Below, piece by piece: positions 1 to 5,239 of a stretch of DNA of 11,542 nt. This stretch comes from Cytauxzoon felis (taxonomy: Eukaryota; Apicomplexa; Aconoidasida; Piroplasmida; Theileriidae). Position 1 is the stretch's first letter. The number at the start of each line of letters is the position of its first letter. The notes under the pieces were generated by a model. That model did no database searches and was not told where the DNA came from. It saw nothing but the letters and a program-made list of their open reading frames with translations. Where the stretch lies: contig JAIQCW010000251.1 in NCBI GenBank assembly GCA_020283715.1, positions 1 to 11,542 on the forward strand, read 5' to 3'. The translations under genes and the position numbers were made by a program.

Positions 1-115
1 AATATTAAAGAATTCAATAAAATATTTATATGGGGTACATTGGGTTATTTATCCCCATAGTCCCCATTATTCCTATAATATTTTTATTATTGTATCGGAG
101 TAACAAACATCGAAT
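1..115. other. AT-rich leader, probably the 3' flank of a preceding family gene
   Basis: There is no supportable ORF here. The stretch has short runs of CCCC and AT (around 50-75, ccccatag/tccccatt) that resemble the spacer just after the first Tpr-like gene (around 3118-3135, cccacaatacccc). The likeness suggests that another paralogue ends to the left of the window, but it is weak and based on composition as much as on alignment. Confidence 0.3.
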
Positions 116-211
116 GCATTACGAGTAGATGATCTCAGGGAAGCGGAGGGGGAAGTAAATAGATGAAGCCTCCACGGCGAGTGGAATAGTGGATGATCAA
201 CCTCAAACGTA
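116..211 (+). pseudogene. Degenerate copy of the DLREAEGEVN gene-family element
   Basis: The 30 bases 131-160 are identical to the reverse complement of 6755-6784, which encodes DLREAEGEVN inside the FAINT protein gene. Here the frame is open from about 116 but ends at a TGA at 164-166. A shifted frame from 168 then reads ASTASGIVDD and ends in TAG at 210-212. The part at 168-195 nearly matches 5041-5068. I read this as a frameshifted fragment of a family coding sequence. It lies about 160 bp upstream of the first Tpr-like ATG, at the same place and orientation as the fragment before the second gene. Confidence 0.65.
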
Positions 212-230
212 GAGCTCAGGATATTACTTC

Positions 231-258
231 TTTAAATAATGGGAGATGGATAATTTGG
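231..258 (+). promoter_or_regulatory. Conserved block upstream of Tpr-like gene 1
   Basis: The block begins tttaaataat and ends ggataatttgg. Almost the same string (27 bases with one indel and a few changes) occurs at 3278-3304 before the second paralogue. It lies 32 bp before the ATG here and 43 bp before it there. Conservation within otherwise diverged spacer suggests a promoter or 5' UTR element, or simply shared ancestry of the duplicated unit. No factor can be named. Confidence 0.45.
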
Positions 259-270
259 GGTAAAGAAAAA

Positions 271-294
271 ATGGAACCAAGGATGTTAAAATGA
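271..294 (+). other. Seven-codon upstream ORF overlapping the start of gene 1
   Basis: ATG at 271 reads MEPRMLK and stops at TGA 292-294. This overlaps the main ATG (291-293) in the arrangement ATGA. If the transcript starts upstream of 271, ribosomes would meet this frame first and could reinitiate on the main ATG. The second paralogue has the same type of arrangement (TAATG). Confidence 0.4.
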
Positions 295-3056
295 CTGAAC
301 CTAAGGAATGGTTAGGTAAGGCTTCTATGTTTATGTCTGGTTTCATCATGTTAACTCCACATCGTATCGCATTAACATGTGCTCCACATTTATTGAAGCG
401 CTATCATCTTCCTCCAGATGTTGTGCCTCTATTCATCTATAAAGTTCACAGCCCTATGGAGCTTTCAAGTTTTATTGGGCAGCTAATAACCAATATAATT
501 GTATGGATATGTAGATGGGCTTCAGCTGATAGGAGGGTTTTTAGAGGCATCTCTATATTTTTTGGATGGACATTATTTTTTAGTGGGCTTTTGTCATTTA
601 TATTATTTAAATCTGGAGATGACTATGGGAATTTTAATTATTTTTTCTGGAGTATTATTCTAATGACCTTGACTAATGGTTGGTTTTCAGCCTCCACTTT
701 TAAACTAGAGGGTTTTATTGCATCAATGTATGGTGCTGGTCTTCCTGCCTCCGGATTTTTTACATTTTTTCTCCATAAGTTTTGTAAGTGGCTATCCAAG
801 AGATATGGTTGGGAGGATTTCGATCACTCTATTTTGATGATTCAATTTTGGTCCACTATAATAACATTGGGGATTACTACGGCATGGTGGACAATCGATA
901 TTGGAATGGATATTGCAGATACACAAGATAAAGTTGAACCTGGTGGAAATAAAAATGCTATTGATTTCGGTAGTTCAGCCGCAACTGCTAGAGAACTTCT
1001 AAAACGCCTTCCTAACATAATCTCTCAATACGAAGTTAAGCTCGAGAAGGATACTTCATACCCGGCAAATCCTAATAGTGGTCAAATTACTGTTTCACCG
1101 GTAAATCCTGATACCGCTCAAACATATAAAGGTTTTAAACACACTATTCCTGCTAATCAAAAGATAAATCGCATAACTATACACGGTCACATTACAGATG
1201 GAATTCGTCAGACTGATATTGAAGGTGTTACATTTCAAAATAATGGAGGTGTATTTGTATATTTTCCACTCAAAGATGGTAACCCTGAATTAGAGAAACC
1301 TCTGTTGATATGTTTATCGAAGAATGGTCAAGCTAGTCAAACTGATAATAAATGGTATGAACGTACTGGAACACCAAATAATTATACATGGAGCGAAGAC
1401 AATTCACTAAGTGGCAAAAATCCAAACAAGATTTCCGAATTTGAAAATAAACTCGGTCCAATTAAGGGTGCGCTTGAATCTTCTGGTGGTGATCCAGGTT
1501 ATCCTAAATCAGATTCCATTGAAATTGATATAAGTCAGACGTCTGGTGATACAGCAGGTAATAACAGTTATTATTTTTCTGGAGGAAAAGAAATTACGGT
1601 GCAGAAGCAAAGAGTTAATAGATCTACTACTGATACTCAAGAGAGTGTTTCTTGGAGATGCTATAAACATTTCAATATTGCTGGATTTACACTTAAAAAG
1701 ATTACTCACAGCGATCAGGATATGACGGGTTCCAGTGGACAGAAACCATTGAGCAATAATATGAGCGAAACATTTACTAGTGTTACTGCGGTATTCGTTT
1801 ATTATAATAGTACTACAAGTATAGAACATCCTAAAGTAATATGTATTGATCAAGGCAATGAGACTAGGAACTGGTATAGAGCAGGAACTGCTTATAATGA
1901 TTGGAGAGATGCAAATAATAATTTTACCGGTAAAGATCCAAGCTCTACTCAAGGATCAACTCAAGTCACCGAAACGGAACTTAATGCAGCTCAAGCTCAA
2001 CCAATTACTCCCCAAGGTGACAATTATATAATTAAATTAAATAAGAGGCCGAAGGAGGTGGGTGGTGATAAAGCGATCAAGTATAGAACTGGTAATAAGG
2101 AGTTTACTGTTTCTAAAACGGTTGGTGCTAAAGGAACTTCTGTACCTGAAAATTATGTGAGGTATACTCATATGCCTGCTGATGGAACTACATTCACATT
2201 AAATTTAGTTAAACACAACGGATTTACATTGGATGGAATCACAGGTGGTCAAAATGTGACAGCAGTTTATGTATATTACCACAGTACGGGTGACTCTAAA
2301 CATGACTTCCCACTGATTGTTTGTGTTAAGACATCATCTACTACAACGACTTATGCGTACCATAAAAGGGGGAATACATGGACGGCTGTTGACACTGAAC
2401 TTAATAAAGTTGACCCAGATAGTCACGAACCTCATTTAGAAGTTCCTACTAAAGGTATTAATAAACTTTTTGACGCTAACACTGTTGGAGGTCATGCCGC
2501 GGATTGGTCTCCCATCTTCATGCTCGCATGTTCTCTAGGCACGGTGTATGCAATTTATCCTGGGATTTCTCCATATCAACTCGTAGATTATGTTATTGGA
2601 AATAAGATAGATTTATGGATTTCATTTACTGCGGCGATTCCAAATTTTGCCGTCGCTATATTGGATATCATTGATGAAACAGCGAGTGCTGATTGTGGAC
2701 CAAGCGGAAAACATTGGTTTAAAGGTAAAAGTGGTCCCCAACAATATTATTACTTATGGCACCTTTTCTGGCTGGCATTTATACCATATGTCATGTGCAT
2801 TTATATATTTATATCGTTAATGCATTTTCCTGACGGTTGGATATCACTAAAGATCAATGGTAATCCTATAGTTATTGGGCTCATTTGTAATGTATTCAAT
2901 TTTGTTCAGGAATGGACAGAATCTGTGGGATTCGCAGGTGCCGGGTCACAAGGTACATCGGGTGGTAGAAGTGATTTTAATGACGACATTGCTGCATTCA
3001 ATGTTTTATTTATGTTTACAATCATGGTAACTTGTATGTTTACCGAGGATGGATAG
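291..3056 (+). CDS. Tpr-related multi-membrane protein with a large three-module loop insert
   Basis: A single-exon gene of 921 aa; ATG 291 was chosen because its N-terminus aligns with that of the paralogue at 3348. It probably encodes a polytopic membrane protein. Hydrophobic segments are seen near residues 59-77, 86-106, 114-134, 142-164, 180-202, 739-760, 774-795, 820-845, 859-885 and 901-919. The N-terminal half carries GFIMLTPHRIA, CAPHLLKRYHLPPDVV and LFKSGDDYGNFNYFFWS, all shared with the neighbour and typical, as I recall, of Theileria Tpr/Tar-related proteins. Between the fifth and sixth segments lies a hydrophilic loop of about 530 residues (208-738), against about 60 in the paralogue. 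The loop contains three diverged copies of one module, each with a VFVYY-like strand, a hydrophobic 'P-L/K-v/l-I-C' strand, a WY/YxR motif and a closing W. Such modules look like those of abundant T. equi-specific proteins (from memory). The hydrophobic pattern of the core vaguely resembles equilibrative nucleoside transporters, which is inference only. Transport function and topology are unknown. Confidence 0.85.
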   Translation: MTEPKEWLGKASMFMSGFIMLTPHRIALTCAPHLLKRYHLPPDVVPLFIYKVHSPMELSSFIGQLITNIIVWICRWASADRRVFRGISIFFGWTLFFSGLLSFILFKSGDDYGNFNYFFWSIILMTLTNGWFSASTFKLEGFIASMYGAGLPASGFFTFFLHKFCKWLSKRYGWEDFDHSILMIQFWSTIITLGITTAWWTIDIGMDIADTQDKVEPGGNKNAIDFGSSAATARELLKRLPNIISQYEVKLEKDTSYPANPNSGQITVSPVNPDTAQTYKGFKHTIPANQKINRITIHGHITDGIRQTDIEGVTFQNNGGVFVYFPLKDGNPELEKPLLICLSKNGQASQTDNKWYERTGTPNNYTWSEDNSLSGKNPNKISEFENKLGPIKGALESSGGDPGYPKSDSIEIDISQTSGDTAGNNSYYFSGGKEITVQKQRVNRSTTDTQESVSWRCYKHFNIAGFTLKKITHSDQDMTGSSGQKPLSNNMSETFTSVTAVFVYYNSTTSIEHPKVICIDQGNETRNWYRAGTAYNDWRDANNNFTGKDPSSTQGSTQVTETELNAAQAQPITPQGDNYIIKLNKRPKEVGGDKAIKYRTGNKEFTVSKTVGAKGTSVPENYVRYTHMPADGTTFTLNLVKHNGFTLDGITGGQNVTAVYVYYHSTGDSKHDFPLIVCVKTSSTTTTYAYHKRGNTWTAVDTELNKVDPDSHEPHLEVPTKGINKLFDANTVGGHAADWSPIFMLACSLGTVYAIYPGISPYQLVDYVIGNKIDLWISFTAAIPNFAVAILDIIDETASADCGPSGKHWFKGKSGPQQYYYLWHLFWLAFIPYVMCIYIFISLMHFPDGWISLKINGNPIVIGLICNVFNFVQEWTESVGFAGAGSQGTSGGRSDFNDDIAAFNVLFMFTIMVTCMFTEDG
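1026..2390 (+). repeat. Three diverged tandem protein modules inside the loop of gene 1
   Basis: Three segments of about 125-130 residues can be lined up at roughly residues 246-375, 409-540 and 577-700. Each has an N-terminal Gxx(E/Q)(I/F)TV-like strand, a central GFT/GVT...VFVYY or VYVYY strand 10-20 residues before a hydrophobic (L/V)(I/V)C strand, and an aromatic ending (WYERTG..TW, WYRAG..DW, YHKRG..TW). Nucleotide identity between copies is low, so the duplication is old or under diversifying pressure. The modules are likely beta-rich domains displayed on one side of the membrane. Confidence 0.65.
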
Positions 3057-3194
3057 AAGTAGTATGGAATGTGATACATAAATTGCAATGAATTAAATGG
3101 GTATAATTAACACTATATTCCCACAATACCCCATAATCTATATCTATTCAACACCCAGAACAAAGATTATAACATAAGTGGGATACCTGGAAGC
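3057..3194. other. Spacer between the two Tpr-like genes
   Basis: AT-rich sequence with no coding frame, holding the 3' end of gene 1 and runs such as cccacaataccccataatct. No clear polyadenylation or other signal could be assigned. Confidence 0.4.
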
Positions 3195-3251
3195 GATCTA
3201 TGGGAGCTGGAAGGGGAAGTAAATAAAGGAAGCCGTCTGCAAGACATATGA
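3195..3251 (+). pseudogene. Second degenerate DLREAEGEVN element, upstream of gene 2
   Basis: Read from 3195 the frame gives DLWELEGEVN, then KGSRLQDI and a TGA at 3249-3251. The first ten residues match DLREAEGEVN at 7 or 8 positions. LQD matches the LQEED that follows the same phrase in the FAINT protein. No start or continuing frame exists. It lies about 153 bp before ATG 3348 on the same strand, almost the same spacing as at gene 1, so it probably was duplicated together with the gene. Confidence 0.6.
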
Positions 3252-3277
3252 AGGATTTACTAATGATGAATTATTTG

Positions 3278-3304
3278 TTTAAATAACAGGAGGGGATAAT
3301 TTGG
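3278..3304 (+). promoter_or_regulatory. Conserved block upstream of Tpr-like gene 2
   Basis: Counterpart of 231-258: tttaaataac, then a G-rich stretch, then ggataatttgg. It is placed 43 bp before the ATG. A promoter, 5' UTR or duplication relic are all possible. Conservation between only two copies cannot decide. Confidence 0.45.
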
Positions 3305-3348
3305 ATGAAAATGTTTCTTGCGAGAATATAGATAGAATGATTAAATAA
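3305..3348 (+). other. Two minimal upstream ORFs before gene 2, the second touching its ATG
   Basis: ATG 3305 reads MKMFLARI and stops at TAG 3329-3331. ATG 3337 reads MIK and stops at TAA 3346-3348, sharing its last A with the main ATG at 3348 (TAATG). As in gene 1, the last upstream stop and the main start overlap, a layout that suits termination-reinitiation. Transcript ends are unknown. Confidence 0.4.
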
Positions 3349-4781
3349 TGGTTGGACCTGGAGCCACAGACACATTTGCTAAAGTTCAGGGCAAGATTTC
3401 CATGTTCATCGCCGGCTTTATTATGCTTACACCTCATAGGATTGCCATGACTTGTGCTCCTCATATATTGAAACGTTATCATTTACCACCAGATGTTGTT
3501 GGTCTGTTTATATACAAAATTCATACTCCGATGGAGTTGTATAATGTGTTGGGACAATATATAGCGAATATAGTAGCGTGGATAGTTAGAGCATCTACAG
3601 CTCCAAGGATTATTTACAGAATATTCTCTATCATATCTGTCTGGTCAATGTTTATATCTGGGATTATATCATTTGTATTATTTAAATCTGGAGATGATTA
3701 TGGGAATTTTAACTACTTTTTCTGGAGTGTTATTTTCATGACCTTTACAAATGGATTATACTGTGCTTCTACGTTTAAACTGGAGGGTCACTTTGCTTCA
3801 ATGTATGGTGCTGGTGTCCCTTCTTCTGGATTCTTCACATTTTTCCTTCATAAAATTTGCGAGTGGTTATCCATCAGGTTTGATTGGGAGGATTTTGATC
3901 GGAGCATATTAAACGTCCAATTTTGGATTACTATATTAACACTAGGCCTATCAGCAATTTGGTGGACTGTGGATATTGGAATGGATATGCACAAGACTGC
4001 AACCGACACAGCTTCTAAACGCGGTTACGGTACCAAGATGAAAAAACCTGGTTCTACTGCTCCCGATCAATCTATAGAAGACGACAATAAGGGTATCCTA
4101 AGATTGTTTACTCCTTATGAAACTACTGATTTAGGTAAAGCTGATAAGGTTAGTCACGTTTACGACTGGTCTCCTATAGGCATGTTGGCTGCCTCATTGG
4201 GAACCGTTTATTTTTTCTATCCTTCCATAAGTCCATACCAACTCGTTGAAGATGATATTATGGGTAAGAAGATTGATTTATGGATATTGTTCACTGCTGC
4301 CATACCGAATTTCGCCGTAGCACTGCTGGATATAATTGAGGAAATTTCACCAAAAGGTGCCGGTCCCAGTGGCAGGTCATGGGTCGCTACAGATGCATTG
4401 TACTGGCAATTATCATGGCTAGCTATAATACCTTATTTATTCTGTATCTATATATTTTTATCCTTCATGCATTATCCGGATGGATTTTTTGGTAGACATA
4501 TGAGAGATAAAAATTGGCTTGTATATATCGTCTGTATAACATTCAATTTCTTCCAAGAGTGGTTAGAATCCATAGGGTTTGCAGGGGCAGGAGCGCAAAT
4601 ACAAAATAATGCAGATGAATGGGATGGTTCAAATCAAACCGATAAATATACTAAACCGTTTTTACCCAAAGGTAAAAAATCTGGAACAATAAATTTTAAC
4701 GCCGGTGCCTTCAACGATGATATTGCTGCTTTTAATGTATTACTCACGATTACTATTGTGAACATATTCATGTTGATTTGA
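3348..4781 (+). CDS. Tpr-related multi-membrane protein, short-loop form
   Basis: A single-exon gene of 477 aa, paralogue of the upstream gene and on the same strand after a 291-bp spacer. Shared strings include GFIMLTPHRIA, HLPPDVV, FKSGDDYGNFNYFFWS and STFKLEG in the first half, and NDDIAAFNVL near the C-terminus. About ten hydrophobic segments follow the same order as in gene 1. The loop after WWTVDIGMDM is only about 60 residues (214-273), charged and without any module, so this copy likely shows the basic architecture. A hydrophilic, Lys-rich stretch (around 415-455) precedes the last segment and is longer than in gene 1. Family assignment as Tpr-related rests on recall. The biochemical role and cellular membrane are unknown. 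The start at 3348 follows directly on a stop codon of an upstream mini-ORF. Confidence 0.87.
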   Translation: MVGPGATDTFAKVQGKISMFIAGFIMLTPHRIAMTCAPHILKRYHLPPDVVGLFIYKIHTPMELYNVLGQYIANIVAWIVRASTAPRIIYRIFSIISVWSMFISGIISFVLFKSGDDYGNFNYFFWSVIFMTFTNGLYCASTFKLEGHFASMYGAGVPSSGFFTFFLHKICEWLSIRFDWEDFDRSILNVQFWITILTLGLSAIWWTVDIGMDMHKTATDTASKRGYGTKMKKPGSTAPDQSIEDDNKGILRLFTPYETTDLGKADKVSHVYDWSPIGMLAASLGTVYFFYPSISPYQLVEDDIMGKKIDLWILFTAAIPNFAVALLDIIEEISPKGAGPSGRSWVATDALYWQLSWLAIIPYLFCIYIFLSFMHYPDGFFGRHMRDKNWLVYIVCITFNFFQEWLESIGFAGAGAQIQNNADEWDGSNQTDKYTKPFLPKGKKSGTINFNAGAFNDDIAAFNVLLTITIVNIFMLI

Positions 4782-4791
4782 TATTTAATTA

Positions 4792-4979
4792 TTATGAAAG
4801 ATATTTCATGAATTGCCATTGCATGAGGTCCAATCCACTTCCTTCTAGCACAACCTTATCTTCGTCCTGCAGACAGCTTCTCTATTTAGTTCCCCCTTCG
4901 CTTCCCTGAGATCAGCTTCGGGCATTCCACTTGAGGTCCATTCACTAACTTCATCCTCGCCACGATCTCTGGGAGTGGC
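4792..4979 (-). pseudogene. Frameshifted gene-family fragment with DLREAEGEVN-type element
   Basis: On the minus strand the sequence reads ATPRDRGEDE, then a TSSGMPEADLREAKGELN phrase. It parallels ATPGDRGRSV and TSSGVPAADLREAEGEVN of the FAINT protein gene. Near 4870-4880 the homologous frame changes. The continuation LQDEDKVVLEG (compare LQEEDKV) is found one frame over and runs to a TAA at 4792-4794. A frame break within an otherwise recognisable family sequence marks it as a relic. It starts only 10 bp from the stop of gene 2, in the opposite direction. Confidence 0.65.
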
Positions 4980-5001
4980 TCTACTCTTTAGAGATAGATA
5001 A

Positions 5002-5160
5002 ATAAGGAAGCTGACGGCAGGACGGACCTCAAGTGGAGAGGCCACCACGGCGAGTGGAACAGTGGATGTAACCTTAACTGGAGAGGTAAATGAGATTGAA
5101 CTTACCTTTACTGTTGTAGATGATCAATTCTATACTGGTGTTTATATAATCAAAATATAA
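5002..5160 (+). pseudogene. Orphan 3' coding fragment of a family gene
   Basis: An open frame runs from 5002 to the TAA at 5158-5160 with no ATG at its front and a TAA just before it. Its 5' part (5008-5040, agctgacggcagga...tcaagtggagag) matches the reverse complement of 6713-6746 in the FAINT gene. The part at 5041-5068 matches 168-195. It then reads TVDVTLTGEVNEIE and LTFTVVDDQFYTG, which looks like genuine beta-strand protein sequence and a natural C-terminus. It is probably the detached end of another family member. A spliced exon of an unseen gene is less likely. Confidence 0.5.
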
Positions 5161-5239
5161 TATATAAAATGATAACAAATTAACAGACTGCCAATAAGGC
5201 GAATGAGTAAAACTGCATTTGATTAAAATATGTGTATAT

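Noticed and set aside
1509..1952. 147-aa minus-strand frame opposite the Tpr-like gene 1
   Set aside because: Lies wholly inside the coding sequence of gene 1, is Ser/Ile-rich as expected of antisense translation of this composition, and has no recognisable motif.
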